Shown: positions 52,009 through 61,562, counted from the first letter of the stretch. The stretch: 64,000 nt of DNA from Modicisalibacter ilicicola DSM 19980 (GCF_900128925.1 NZ_FQUJ01000008.1:62001-126000), one strand, 5' to 3'. Numbers and translations are program-made. Notes: generated from the letters alone by a model not told the origin.

Positions 52009-54798
52009 TCAATCAACGCACTCGCCGATGGCCTGAAGTGCCGCCTCGGTAAACACGAGCAGCCCGAGTTCCGGGCGATAGCCATGGATCTCCTTGACGT
52101 CCAGGGCCTGGAGAAAATGCAGGATCCCCTCGCTGATTACCTGGCCCGGCACCAGCACGGGAAAACCCGGCGGATAGGGAATCACGAAGGACGCCGAGAC
52201 TACATCGCGACCCCGCTCCATGGCGCGCTGCAGTTCACCGTTGTCGAAGCGCAGATACTCGGTGTTGTCCTCGTCGTAGCTCAGAAAATAGGCGCGGCGA
52301 ATGTCACCGTCCGGGGTACCGTCCGCCGCATGGGGCCGGAAGGCGTCATGGAAGCGGCTGAAATCCGGCAGTGGCGGCAGGTCCTGGGTCAGCGACCGGA
52401 CCTGGTGCTCGATGATCTTGCGCTCGGGGCGGCTGCTTTCCTCCCAGCGACGATCGAAGGACTTGGCCAGCTTGATCAGCACGTCGAGCAGGTAGGCGAT
52501 CGCCCCGCGGCTGGTGCCGATGTTGGTCATGAACAGCACGGTGTTGCGCGAGGTCTTGTTGATCTGGATGCCGTACTGGTTCATCAGGTAATCGTTCTTG
52601 AAGGCGTCGCCATCGATCCCGGTCCTGCCGATCGACAGGGTGATGCGCGTCGGATCGACCACGAACTCGTCCCGGGCCCAGGCCTCCTCCATCTTGTTCC
52701 AGCCGGCACTGGGGTCGTAGTAGGTGTCGACCCCGGACTGGCGGTATTCGGCGGGCACCAGGTCGCTGTTCTTGAGCACCCGGAAATACTTCTGCAGCAG
52801 CGGATTGGTGTAGAGCTGCTCGCGCAGCGACAGCGCCGCTTCCACCTGGGCATGGACCAGCTCGAAGCCTTCCATCTCGGCCTGCATGCGCCCCACGTCC
52901 AGTGACGCCAGTATCTGGTAGTTCGGCGAGGTCGAGGTATGGGTCATGTAGGCTTCATGAAACGGGGCCTCGACCTTCTGGCGGAAGTCCTGATCGTACA
53001 CATGGATCATCGACCCCTGGCGCAGCGACGTCAGGGTCTTGTGGGTCGAATGGGTGGCATAGGCGCGCACCCGGACCGCCTCGGGGGCCGGCAGCAGGCG
53101 ACGCTCCAGCCAGGTGGCGTCGTCGTCCGGGTCGAGCTGGTCGAACTCGGCCTTCCAGGCCGCGTATTCCCTCGCGTACTCCTCGCTGCGGTAGCGGTCG
53201 CGAAGGTGCCGCGCGGCATGCATCGCGGTGCGCGGCCGGTAGGTCGGGTTGAAGGTGGCGAAGGCGAACCAGGCCTCGTCCCACAGGAATACCAGATCCG
53301 GCTTGATGGCCAGGCACTCCTCCATGACCCGGCGAACGTTGTAGACCACCCCGTCGAAGGTGCAGTTGGTCAGCAACAGCATCTTGACCTTGTCGAGCTG
53401 ACCCGAGCGCTTGTAGGCCAGCAGGGTCTTCTTGATCTCCTTGAGCGGCACGGCACCGTACATGGAGTAGTCGTCGAGGGGGTAGGAGTCCAGGTAGGCG
53501 ACATGGGCACCGGCCAGCACCATGCCGTAGTGGTGCGACTTGTGACAGTCGCGGTCGACCAGCACGATATCGTGGGGCTTGACCAGAGCCTGAACGACGA
53601 TCTTGTTGGCCGTGGAGGTCCCGTTGGTGACGAAGAAGCTCTGGCGTGCCCCGAAGGCACGGGCGGCATACTCCTGGGCCTTCTTGATCGGCCCGTAGGG
53701 TTGCAGCAGCGAATCCAGGCCGCCGGAGGTCGCCGAGGTCTCGGCAAGGAATATGTTGATGCCGTAGAAGTCGATCATCTGCCCGGCCCAGTGCGAGCGG
53801 GTCACCGACTTGCCCCGAGAGATCGGCATGGCGTGGAAGACCCCGGTGGGCTTCTTGCTGTATTCGCGCAGGGCATCGAAGAACGGCGTGCGGTAGCGAT
53901 CGTCGATGGCACGCAGGATGGTGTGATGCTGCTCGATGTAGTCGGTCTCGCGATAGAAGATCCGGTTGAAGTGGCGAATGTCGCTGCTGGCCGTGGCCTC
54001 GACATCGCCGCTGGTCACCAGGAACTGATCGATCTCGGGGCGGATCTCGCGAATCATGGAGCTTAGCAGCAGGCTGCGCTCGGCCTCGGACTTGCTCTCC
54101 AGCTCGGTCTCCGAGATCCCTTCCAGGTAGTTGCGCAGGGCGCTCAGGTTGTACTTCGACTTGTAGGGAAACTCGTAGCGGATCAGGCAGGCCTGAATGT
54201 TGGGATTGACCAGGATGGCGATCAGTGCATCCTCGAAGCTTCTAACCGTGACCACGTCATAGACGAAGCGATCCTCGGGGCGGCGCAGGTTATGAAAGGC
54301 CTCGCGCACCACCTCCTCTTCCTGGGTCGACATGGCATCGACGATCAAGAGCTCGAAGTAAGGCTGCGAAGAACTGTTCGAGGCCGGGTGGCCCCGCCGC
54401 AACTGGGCCAGGGCGTCGAGGGCTTCCAGATCCTCGGCATCGGCATCGGTATCACTCAGGTCGACCTGCCGCCGACGATAGGATTCGCTGATCAGCGCGC
54501 GCACCAGACGCTTGACCACCTTCTCGAGCAGGGCGAATTCCTCACGATCGAACAGCGACCACAGGTGGCGAAAGTCCTCCTTGGACGGGAAGGCGTGGTA
54601 ATCCTCGATGATTTCCAGTCGCGTCAGCTTGACGTCGACGGACTTGACCAGGTTGCGCACCTGCCCTTCGTTGTTTACCCGTACCAGCCGACCCAGATCG
54701 CGTTTGAGGGCATTCCAGGTATCCGCTCGAAGCTGTGAAATCTTGTGATAGAAGCCCAGCGCTGTGTACGGCGTTTCCGATCCAGTCTTTTCGTTCAT
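52009..54798 (-). CDS. large Orn/Lys/Arg decarboxylase-family PLP enzyme
   Basis: A 929-residue fold-type I decarboxylase of the biodegradative Lys/Orn/Arg family. The PLP Lys is in THSTHKTLTSLRQGSM; other matches are FFVTNGTSTANKIV, DRDCHKSHHYG and LWDEAWFAF. It is about 180-200 residues longer than E. coli LdcI or AdiA, with an extra helical N-terminal region (about 1-150) ahead of the receiver-like wing domain. The substrate cannot be read from sequence. It is the last gene of a same-strand run (hydrolase, ATP-grasp, C45) inside the ectoine region and may supply a diamine or agmatine to those enzymes (inference). Confidence 0.85.
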   Translation of the reverse strand: MNEKTGSETPYTALGFYHKISQLRADTWNALKRDLGRLVRVNNEGQVRNLVKSVDVKLTRLEIIEDYHAFPSKEDFRHLWSLFDREEFALLEKVVKRLVRALISESYRRRQVDLSDTDADAEDLEALDALAQLRRGHPASNSSSQPYFELLIVDAMSTQEEEVVREAFHNLRRPEDRFVYDVVTVRSFEDALIAILVNPNIQACLIRYEFPYKSKYNLSALRNYLEGISETELESKSEAERSLLLSSMIREIRPEIDQFLVTSGDVEATASSDIRHFNRIFYRETDYIEQHHTILRAIDDRYRTPFFDALREYSKKPTGVFHAMPISRGKSVTRSHWAGQMIDFYGINIFLAETSATSGGLDSLLQPYGPIKKAQEYAARAFGARQSFFVTNGTSTANKIVVQALVKPHDIVLVDRDCHKSHHYGMVLAGAHVAYLDSYPLDDYSMYGAVPLKEIKKTLLAYKRSGQLDKVKMLLLTNCTFDGVVYNVRRVMEECLAIKPDLVFLWDEAWFAFATFNPTYRPRTAMHAARHLRDRYRSEEYAREYAAWKAEFDQLDPDDDATWLERRLLPAPEAVRVRAYATHSTHKTLTSLRQGSMIHVYDQDFRQKVEAPFHEAYMTHTSTSPNYQILASLDVGRMQAEMEGFELVHAQVEAALSLREQLYTNPLLQKYFRVLKNSDLVPAEYRQSGVDTYYDPSAGWNKMEEAWARDEFVVDPTRITLSIGRTGIDGDAFKNDYLMNQYGIQINKTSRNTVLFMTNIGTSRGAIAYLLDVLIKLAKSFDRRWEESSRPERKIIEHQVRSLTQDLPPLPDFSRFHDAFRPHAADGTPDGDIRRAYFLSYDEDNTEYLRFDNGELQRAMERGRDVVSASFVIPYPPGFPVLVPGQVISEGILHFLQALDVKEIHGYRPELGLLVFTEAALQAIGECVD

Positions 54799-54861
54799 GT
54801 TGTCACCTGGTTCAGCCGTTCGTTGTTATCAGCACATCTTGCTTGTGCTGCCTGCCAGCCG

Positions 54862-55860
54862 TCAGGCCGTGTGGATGGCCCGGCTGGCGTAGTGAATGCC
54901 AAGCGTGGTCTCCTCGAAATGCGTGAAGGAAAGATCCAGGGACTGGCAAGGCCAGCGAAACTGGACACGCCCCTGGCGCGGCCAATAGACCGAGGTGTAG
55001 ATCGTGCCCAGGCCACGCCGGTAATCGCTGCGATACAGCGGCGGTGCCGCAAAGGCCGAAATCAGGCGTGCCTCGGTGGTGGCATCGTCACTGACCAGTA
55101 TCGATAACTGCCGCTCGCGGATCAGGGTCTCCGAGGCCAGCGCATGGGCGTACCACTCGATCTTGCGCTGATGGTTGGTGGCCACCTGCACCCGGCGTAT
55201 CGACGCCGGCCGGTCCGGGGCGATCATGGCCGTGATGTAGTGACCCTGGGCGTCGGTGACGGTGATGTTGTAGGCCATGTGAGTGGGCACTCGGGCCAGC
55301 ACCTTGGCCGCCTCGGGAGTGGAGTCGCAGAACTCGAGCAGATACCGCAGGATGATCGGCGCGCCGAAGCCGTCCCCCACGACCGTGCGCCCACCGAAGG
55401 CCAGCGACACCGACAGCCCCCTGTCATTGATGCCATCGAGCACCCCCCACAGGCAGTCGGTCATGGCGATGACCCGTCGCTCGTTCCAGTGGCTGTAGAG
55501 GATGGTGCCCTCGCAGAGCTCCGGCGGGTAATCGTAGTTGCGCACCAGCAGATTGGCATCGGCCCTGGCCAACACGGCCTGGGAACAGCCGGTGATGTAG
55601 GCCGGTGGACGATACAGGCTCAGCATGCGTGCCGCCAGATCGCCACCTCCGGCAAATGCGCACAGACGCTCGTAGGTGGGCACCAGCTCGGGCATGTGCC
55701 GCTCGAGCGCGTTGTAGCACGCCAGGTAGCCCGGGCGTTCCCGCTCGCTCTCCGACAGGTACCAGCGCTCGTATGCCGGCCAGTGCAGGTCGAAGAGCGA
55801 TTGCCATTTCTCGCCTGCCACGGGCTCATGTACGGTGCGAAATACGAGCTGCTTGTCCAT
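54862..55860 (-). CDS. C45-family autoproteolytic acyltransferase/hydrolase (Ntn fold)
   Basis: A 332-residue protein of the acyl-CoA:6-aminopenicillanate acyltransferase (peptidase C45) family. The processing site is in YITGCSQAVL, with cleavage expected before Cys92 to release the nucleophile; LLVRNYDYPPE and GVLDGINDRGLSVSLAFGG follow as in family members. Such enzymes form or cleave amide bonds. GGAG sites precede the ATG. It lies 30 bases downstream of the ATP-grasp gene and 63 bases before the decarboxylase, suggesting co-transcription. Substrate unknown. Confidence 0.82.
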   Translation of the reverse strand: MDKQLVFRTVHEPVAGEKWQSLFDLHWPAYERWYLSESERERPGYLACYNALERHMPELVPTYERLCAFAGGGDLAARMLSLYRPPAYITGCSQAVLARADANLLVRNYDYPPELCEGTILYSHWNERRVIAMTDCLWGVLDGINDRGLSVSLAFGGRTVVGDGFGAPIILRYLLEFCDSTPEAAKVLARVPTHMAYNITVTDAQGHYITAMIAPDRPASIRRVQVATNHQRKIEWYAHALASETLIRERQLSILVSDDATTEARLISAFAAPPLYRSDYRRGLGTIYTSVYWPRQGRVQFRWPCQSLDLSFTHFEETTLGIHYASRAIHTA

Positions 55861-55890
55861 GGGTCTGCTCCGCCTCGGCGGATTGCCTCC

Positions 55891-57357
55891 TTACAGGATC
55901 TTGAAGTTGCCGCCGCCGACTGCGTGGCTGACCGCCACCTCCTCGACCACCGGATCCTGCAATGCCTGACCGGCGAACTGACCGCGAATGCCCTCGATCC
56001 AGGCCTTGGCCCGGGGGGTGAGTTGGAAGTCATCGTCCATCAGGCGACCCCGGGTGATCAGGATTCCCAGATCGGCCCCCTCGTAGCGGAAGTCGCCGAC
56101 GCCACTGATGCGCAGGAAAAAGGCTTCCTGCTCACTCTCGGCGGCATGCGGGTGCGGGTCGTAATGGTCGTAGGCGATGCTGCCATCCTCGGCCATCCGC
56201 CACACGCCCGACTGAGGCGCCTGGGTCAGCAGATCCACCGACTCTTCGGTGTACTTGATCACCAGTTGGCTCCAGCTGTCGATACTGTCCGGGTGCGCCC
56301 AGCGGTCGTTGAGCTCCTCGATGTTGATATCGAAGTCCTGATCGGAAAATTCCAGCAAGTGGAAAAGGAATAGCGGTACATCGGAGTGGGCGAAGGCCGC
56401 CACGTTGGTCAGCGAACTGGCCCCGGTGACCCGGGGGTTGAGTTCGCCCAGGTAGACATCCTGGGTATCCATGTCGATCAGGAAGTCGAGCTCGAAGTAA
56501 CCACGATAGCCCTCCTCGCGCAGCGCCTCACCGAAGAGGAAGGTGTACTCGCGGGCCTTGTCGCGCACCTCCTGGGAGAAGGCCCCGGCGAACATCTCGT
56601 TGCCGCACCATCCCCCCTTGTAGGGGGTCAGCGACTTGAAGCCCACCAGCTCGGTCATCAGGGGGCCCACCACGGTGCCACACCGGGTCGAGCAGGCTTC
56701 GATGGCGGACCCGCGGCAATTGATGCGTTTCATGATCTTGACCTCGGGCTCGGCCTCGATCTCCTCGGCGTACTTGTAGTACTCGTCCTCGTTGGACACG
56801 AAGAAGGTGGTATGGCCCGAGTCGCCGTAGGCCGACTGGATGACCAGGTCCTGGGTACCCAGTTCCTGGCTGACCTCGAGCAGGTGCTGATAGCTGTCGA
56901 CCTTGGCGAGCACGTTGGGCACGCTGGGCACCCCCACCTTGTTGCCGATGCGTACCGTCTCGATCTTGTTGTCCATCCTCGAGCGAAGCTTCGCCGGGGG
57001 AAAGGCCACCCGCAGCCCCAGCTGCTCGCAGATCTCCTCGGTGTGCTCGTCGAACATCAGGAAGGTCGCGACGCCCTTGCCACCCCGCGACTTCAGGTAG
57101 TCGATGACCTCCTTGTGCTCCAGGAGGTAGTTGTTGATGTCCTCGATGCTCTCGAAGTCGCGAGGAAACTTCTCTCTGGGGACGAAGACGTTCTTCTGAC
57201 GCCGGTCGAAGCAATCGATGTAGTTGATGTGGCGAAAATTTCCCACCCAGTCGCCGATACCCAACAGATTGAAGTTGGTCGCCGAGATGAAGTAGATGGG
57301 CTCCTTGTTATTGTGAAAGTAACGCCTCACGTCAGAAATGCTGGTGATCTTGTTCAT
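55891..57357 (-). CDS. ATP-grasp ligase of unknown specificity
   Basis: A 488-residue ATP-grasp enzyme. DLVIQSAYGDSGHTTFFV is the ATP-binding glycine-rich loop (about 170-190), and GYFELDFLIDMDT followed by VYLGELNPRVTGASS carries the metal-binding Glu and Asn. Annotation as a biotin-carboxylase-like protein is possible, but the partner subunits are lacking. It would activate a carboxylate with ATP and join it to an amine. ATG 57357 sits behind AGGAG; an upstream in-frame GTG is less likely. Confidence 0.82.
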   Translation of the reverse strand: MNKITSISDVRRYFHNNKEPIYFISATNFNLLGIGDWVGNFRHINYIDCFDRRQKNVFVPREKFPRDFESIEDINNYLLEHKEVIDYLKSRGGKGVATFLMFDEHTEEICEQLGLRVAFPPAKLRSRMDNKIETVRIGNKVGVPSVPNVLAKVDSYQHLLEVSQELGTQDLVIQSAYGDSGHTTFFVSNEDEYYKYAEEIEAEPEVKIMKRINCRGSAIEACSTRCGTVVGPLMTELVGFKSLTPYKGGWCGNEMFAGAFSQEVRDKAREYTFLFGEALREEGYRGYFELDFLIDMDTQDVYLGELNPRVTGASSLTNVAAFAHSDVPLFLFHLLEFSDQDFDINIEELNDRWAHPDSIDSWSQLVIKYTEESVDLLTQAPQSGVWRMAEDGSIAYDHYDPHPHAAESEQEAFFLRISGVGDFRYEGADLGILITRGRLMDDDFQLTPRAKAWIEGIRGQFAGQALQDPVVEEVAVSHAVGGGNFKIL

Positions 57358-57482
57358 GTTGTTCACTCCTGTCGTTGCTTTTCGCCGGGCGTGTCATGCC
57401 ATCGGACTGCCCTTCGGACGCTGTCGCTCCAGGGCAAGGAAAGAGCGGCGACCGGAAGGAAGACGGACACAGCCGGTGGCGA

Positions 57483-58352
57483 TCAATGAGCCTCGATATC
57501 CTGCCTGGCCGGCTTGGCCAGAGGCCCCAGAGTATCGAGAAAGGGGCTGGAGCCGGTCTCGCTGTGGTACAGCGGGAACTCCACCTGGCGATCACGGAAG
57601 CTCTTGAGCGGCTGACCGAGCCCTCGCAAGCCGGTCTCCCTTTCGCGTCGCACGCGCTGCAGGTCGATCTCGATGGGCATGATTTCATCGCCGATCCCCG
57701 CCTGATGAATGACATCACCCGAAGGGCCGACCACGATCGAGCAGCCGTTGCCCATGGCACCAGCCCCGTTGATGTCGAAGAAGTAGCACTGGTTGATGGC
57801 GGCGTTGGTCCTGGCGATCGACAGTTCGATATCGCGATCGATGGTATCGGTCATGGTAGGGTGCAGTATCACTTCCGCGCCCATCGAAGCGAGGGTGCGC
57901 GTGGTCTCGGGGAACCACATGTCGTAACAGATCGAGACCCCGAAGCGACCGATGTTGGGCACGTCGAAGACCACGAACTCGTTGCCTCCCTCCACCCCTT
58001 CTTCATAGGGCCGGAACGGGAACATCTTGCGAAAGCGGGCGACCACCTGACCGCTGGGGTCGATCACGCTCGCCGTGTTGTAGATCTTGTCCTCGACTCG
58101 CTCGAACATCGAGCCCGGGATCAGCCAGATACGGTACTGGGCGGCAATCTGGCAGAACATCGCCTCCAGGGCGCTCGGCATGGGTTGCGCGTGATGGGTA
58201 GAAGCCCCGTTGGCCACCAGTTCACTGAACAGCACCATCTGCACCTGAGGGAAACGCGCCATCAGCACATCGATACGATGGCGCATGGCGTCGGTGTTGT
58301 CGCCGTGGTGCAGCGCCTGCAACTGGACACCGGCAATCGTGAAATATGACAT
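57483..58352 (-). CDS. carbon-nitrogen hydrolase (nitrilase superfamily)
   Basis: A 289-residue amidase-type enzyme with the Glu-Lys-Cys triad: Glu44 in LFSELVANG, Lys109 in RFRKMFPF and Cys142 in GVSICYDMWFPE. It hydrolyses an amide or carbamoyl bond of unknown substrate. AGAGG precedes the ATG. It is first in the run hydrolase, ATP-grasp, C45, decarboxylase, with 125 bases to the next gene. The combination suggests making and trimming of an amide such as an N-acyl or N-carbamoyl polyamine (speculative). Confidence 0.85.
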   Translation of the reverse strand: MSYFTIAGVQLQALHHGDNTDAMRHRIDVLMARFPQVQMVLFSELVANGASTHHAQPMPSALEAMFCQIAAQYRIWLIPGSMFERVEDKIYNTASVIDPSGQVVARFRKMFPFRPYEEGVEGGNEFVVFDVPNIGRFGVSICYDMWFPETTRTLASMGAEVILHPTMTDTIDRDIELSIARTNAAINQCYFFDINGAGAMGNGCSIVVGPSGDVIHQAGIGDEIMPIEIDLQRVRRERETGLRGLGQPLKSFRDRQVEFPLYHSETGSSPFLDTLGPLAKPARQDIEAH

Positions 58353-58543
58353 TTATGACCTCTAATATGCGATAGCCTACTATTTCCTCGGCCGCGTGAT
58401 CGCCGCCAAACTCTTCGACATAGGCGATATCGCCATCTGTAAGCGCGCCATAGCATCAGCTTATGTCAAATTGGCGTCTGTTGTAATCCGTGGCGCCGGT
58501 TTGGCGAAGAATGGAGGGGACCACGAGTCACTGGAAGACCCGC

Positions 58544-59014
58544 TCAGGGGCTGTCCAGTCGAATCGGCGGGGTCGTGTTCTTGACCGTCTTGGTAACGAT
58601 GTAGGTGAAGTAGCGCTCGATGCCCAGGTCGGACATCAGCCACTCGTCGATCAGGCGCTGGTAGGCGTCGATGGACTCCGTCTCGACCTTGACCAGATAG
58701 TCCACGCCGCCCCCCACCGCCACGCACTCGGTAACTTCAGGCGTATCGAGCACGACGCGCTCGAAGCGCTGGAAGCTCTCGGCATTGTGTTGCTTCAGCT
58801 CGATCTGCATCCATACCGGGGTGCGCCCGAGCAGCACGCGAGCATTGATTCGGGCGCTGTAGCCTTCGATGATGCCCGCCTTCTCCAGACGCTTCACCCG
58901 CTCCCAGCAGGGGCTGACCGACAGGTTGATCGCCTCCGCCAGGCGCGACTTGGTGACCCGGCCGTCCTTGGCCAGAATCTCGAGAATCTTGATGTCGTAG
59001 CGATCGAGCTTCAT
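58544..59014 (-). CDS. doeX: Lrp/AsnC-family regulator of ectoine catabolism (DoeX)
   Basis: A 156-residue Lrp/AsnC protein: HTH at about 1-60 (DIKILEILAKDGRVTKSRLAEA, shown in part; SVSPCWERVKRLEKAGII) and a C-terminal RAM effector domain. Its start adjoins the doeB stop (TGAATG), so it belongs to doeABX. In Halomonas DoeX is known to bind near doeA and respond to ectoine-pathway intermediates. The 191-bp spacer to the following hydrolase gene (58353-58543) contains a palindrome GGCGATATCGCC (about 58424-58435) and probably that operon's promoter. Confidence 0.9.
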   Translation of the reverse strand: MKLDRYDIKILEILAKDGRVTKSRLAEAINLSVSPCWERVKRLEKAGIIEGYSARINARVLLGRTPVWMQIELKQHNAESFQRFERVVLDTPEVTECVAVGGGVDYLVKVETESIDAYQRLIDEWLMSDLGIERYFTYIVTKTVKNTTPPIRLDSP

Positions 59015-60031
59015 TCAGCCATCCAGGGAGTCGACCACCTCGGCGATCACCGCGATGGTATCGCCCATGTGGACCTGGGCCGGAAACCGTCGCGCCACCA
59101 GTAGCCCGCCGCGACTGGCGCGATATTCCACCGGCGCCGCACCGGTGCGGGTCATGTCGTAGACCCGGGCGATCACATCGCCTTCCTTCACCTCGTCACC
59201 GAGGGCCAGCGTCAGCTCCAGCAGACCGGTGTGCTCGCTCTGCACGTAGCAGGAGGCATCGGGCATGTCGACATACACCTGCGGCCTCGCGGGCACCTCC
59301 AGGTCGCCATCGACCAGACCGAAATGAATCAGGAAGTTGCGCACCCCGCGTTCGGTGATCGCCAGGCGCTCCGGCGTGGTGGTGCCTCCACCGCCAAGCT
59401 CGGTGGCAACGAAGATCTTGCCCTGACTCTCTACCGCCGTATCGAACAGCTTGGCGGCATCGAGCTCGAACATCATCATCGCCGTCGGCGCACCGAAGGC
59501 CTTGGCCCCTTCCAGCGCCTGACGCTGCTGCTCCTTGTCGTCGAGCAGGTGCGCGGCGGCGAACGGCACGATATCCAGGGTGCGGCCACCGGAATGCAGA
59601 TCCAGCACCACATCGACCAGCGGCACGAGGGTACGGGTGAAGTAGTCGGCGATCTGCTCCGTGACGCTGCCGTCCGGATCTCCCGGGAAGCTGCGGTTGA
59701 GGTTGCCGCCATCCATCGGCGAGGTACGGCGCCCGACCTGAGCGGCCGGAACATTCATCATCGGCACGATGATCACCCGGCCATGCACGTCCTCGGCCTG
59801 GAGCGTATTGGCCAGTTTCAGCAGCGCGGTGATGCCTTCGTACTCGTCACCATGATTCCCGCCGGTCAGGAGCGCACTGGGACCCTCACCGTTCTTGACC
59901 ACGGTGATCGGGATCATCACCGCCCCCCAGGCGGACTCGTCGGTGGAGATCGGCAGCTTGAGAAAGCCGTGCTGCACGCCATCGGCATCGAAATCGACGG
60001 TGGCGGAAATCGGGCTGGAGCGCTTGCTCAT
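59015..60031 (-). CDS. doeB: N-alpha-acetyl-L-2,4-diaminobutyrate deacetylase (DoeB)
   Basis: A 338-residue zinc enzyme of the succinylglutamate desuccinylase/aspartoacylase family with the metal ligands in GGNHGDEYEG and DLHSGGR. It removes acetate from N-alpha-acetyldiaminobutyrate made by DoeA. It follows doeA by 28 bases and is joined to doeX. Position between doeA and doeX makes the assignment firm. Confidence 0.93.
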   Translation of the reverse strand: MSKRSSPISATVDFDADGVQHGFLKLPISTDESAWGAVMIPITVVKNGEGPSALLTGGNHGDEYEGITALLKLANTLQAEDVHGRVIIVPMMNVPAAQVGRRTSPMDGGNLNRSFPGDPDGSVTEQIADYFTRTLVPLVDVVLDLHSGGRTLDIVPFAAAHLLDDKEQQRQALEGAKAFGAPTAMMMFELDAAKLFDTAVESQGKIFVATELGGGGTTTPERLAITERGVRNFLIHFGLVDGDLEVPARPQVYVDMPDASCYVQSEHTGLLELTLALGDEVKEGDVIARVYDMTRTGAAPVEYRASRGGLLVARRFPAQVHMGDTIAVIAEVVDSLDG

Positions 60032-60059
60032 GGAATCTCCCTAGTCTCTGGCGAACTTG

Positions 60060-61259
60060 CTACTTGACAAACAGCTGGCGAGGAAAATCGGCCAGGGTCT
60101 CGGCGCCGGTCTCGGTGATCAGGATGCTCTCGGTGATCTCGAGCCCCCAGTCGTCCATCCACATCCCCGGCATGAAGTGAAAGGTCATGCCCGGCTCGAG
60201 GATCGTCTCGTCGGAAGGACGCAGGCTCATGGTGCGCTCGCCCCAGTCCGGCGGGTAGCTGATACCGATAGGATAGCCGCAGCGTGCCCCGCCCCGGTCA
60301 AAACCATACTTGTCCATGGCCATGCCCAGCGCCATGGCGATATCCGCACAACGATTGCCGGGCTTGGCCACCGCGAGGCCGTTCTCGATCCCCTCGAGCA
60401 AGGCCGATTCGCCGCGCACGAACTCCTGGGGAGGCCTGCCCAGGAAGATGGTGCGCGACAAGGGCGCATGATAGCGCTTGAAGCAGCCGGCGATCTCGAA
60501 GAAGGTGCCCTCCCCCTCTCGGAAGGGCGTGTCGTCCCAGGTCAGGTGCGGTGCGGCGGCATCGGCGCCGGTCGGCAGTAGCGGCACGATGGCCGGGTAG
60601 TCGCCGCCGTGCACCGTACCATCCGGTGATGTCCAGCCCTCGATGCCCACGCGATAGATCTCCGAGACGAGCTTGCTCTTGGCCAACCCTGGCTCGATCA
60701 TCTCGAGAATGCGCGAATGCATGCCCTCGACGATCTTCGCCGCCACCCGCATGTACTCGATCTCCTGGGGCGACTTGATCGCTCGGCACCAGTTGACCAG
60801 GGAGTTGGCGTCCTGGAAGCGGGCGTGAGGCAGTTCACGTACCAGGCTCTGATAGGCCTTGGCCGAGAAGTAATAGTTGTCCATCTCCATGCCGATCACC
60901 CCGAGATGCCAGCCACGATCCGGCATGATCGACTGGGCCAGATAGTCCATGGGGTGCATGTCCGGATTCTGGACGTAGTAATCCGGGTAGTAAGTAATGT
61001 TATCGGGGGCGATCCAGCAGGTACGCAGCGCGCCATTGCTGTCCTGGCGCCGTCCGTACCACACCGGCTCGCCTTCCAGCCCCAGCAGCACGCATTGATG
61101 CACATAGAACGACCAGCCATCGTAGCCGGTCAGCCATGCCATGTTGGACGGATCGCTGATAATCAGGACGTCGAGGCCACGGGTGGCCATCGCCGTACGC
61201 ACCTTCAGCAGGCGCTGGTCATACTCTTCTTGCGTGAATGGCAGGGCAACCTGACTCAT
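60060..61259 (-). CDS. doeA: ectoine hydrolase (DoeA)
   Basis: A 399-residue pita-bread-fold protein of the peptidase M24 family: an N-terminal creatinase-like domain (about 1-165) and a C-terminal catalytic domain with EGTFFEIAGCFKRYHAPLSR and HFMPGMWMDDWGLEITESI. It opens the ectoine ring to N-acetyldiaminobutyrate. It is the first gene of doeABX. A CGAGG site lies before the ATG at 61257-61259. Confidence 0.93.
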   Translation of the reverse strand: MSQVALPFTQEEYDQRLLKVRTAMATRGLDVLIISDPSNMAWLTGYDGWSFYVHQCVLLGLEGEPVWYGRRQDSNGALRTCWIAPDNITYYPDYYVQNPDMHPMDYLAQSIMPDRGWHLGVIGMEMDNYYFSAKAYQSLVRELPHARFQDANSLVNWCRAIKSPQEIEYMRVAAKIVEGMHSRILEMIEPGLAKSKLVSEIYRVGIEGWTSPDGTVHGGDYPAIVPLLPTGADAAAPHLTWDDTPFREGEGTFFEIAGCFKRYHAPLSRTIFLGRPPQEFVRGESALLEGIENGLAVAKPGNRCADIAMALGMAMDKYGFDRGGARCGYPIGISYPPDWGERTMSLRPSDETILEPGMTFHFMPGMWMDDWGLEITESILITETGAETLADFPRQLFVK

Positions 61260-61562
61260 CGGCCTCGTTCCACCAAAAGATCACAACCCGGCCGTTCGCT
61301 TGCCTTCGGAAAGAGCCGGAGCGTTGTTTTGAACAATTCTTGTCTCGGCTGGCAAGGAGGATGGCCATGGGCCATCGATCATCCCCACCCGCCCCACTAT
61401 GTACCAATGTTTCCAGGCCGATACTAGGCTCCGCCTGAAATTTGCCTCCCAGCGAGGCTGGCTCGACTCGGCCGCATCACGTACCGCCATCGATCGCTTG
61501 CGCAAGGCGCGCGTCTCGGCCTAGCGTATCCTCATGCCGAGCAGAGTAAACGAGGAAACACG
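61260..61562. other. 303-bp divergent promoter region between doeA and ghrA
   Basis: Holds a palindrome TTGTTTTGAACAA (61324-61336; half-sites TTGTT and AACAA) about 65 bases upstream of doeA, a candidate operator for DoeX or another regulator. A 41-codon ORF (61399-61524, plus) with no ribosome site and no recognised family is present but weak. No other gene is seen. Confidence 0.45.

Noticed and set aside
55144-56373. Plus-strand ORF of 409 codons across the C45 and ATP-grasp genes
   Set aside because: Covers the junction of two motif-supported minus-strand genes and has no domain.
61399-61524. 41-codon plus-strand ORF in the doeA-ghrA gap as a small protein gene
   Set aside because: No ribosome-binding site and no recognisable family; kept only as a remark in the intergenic entry.
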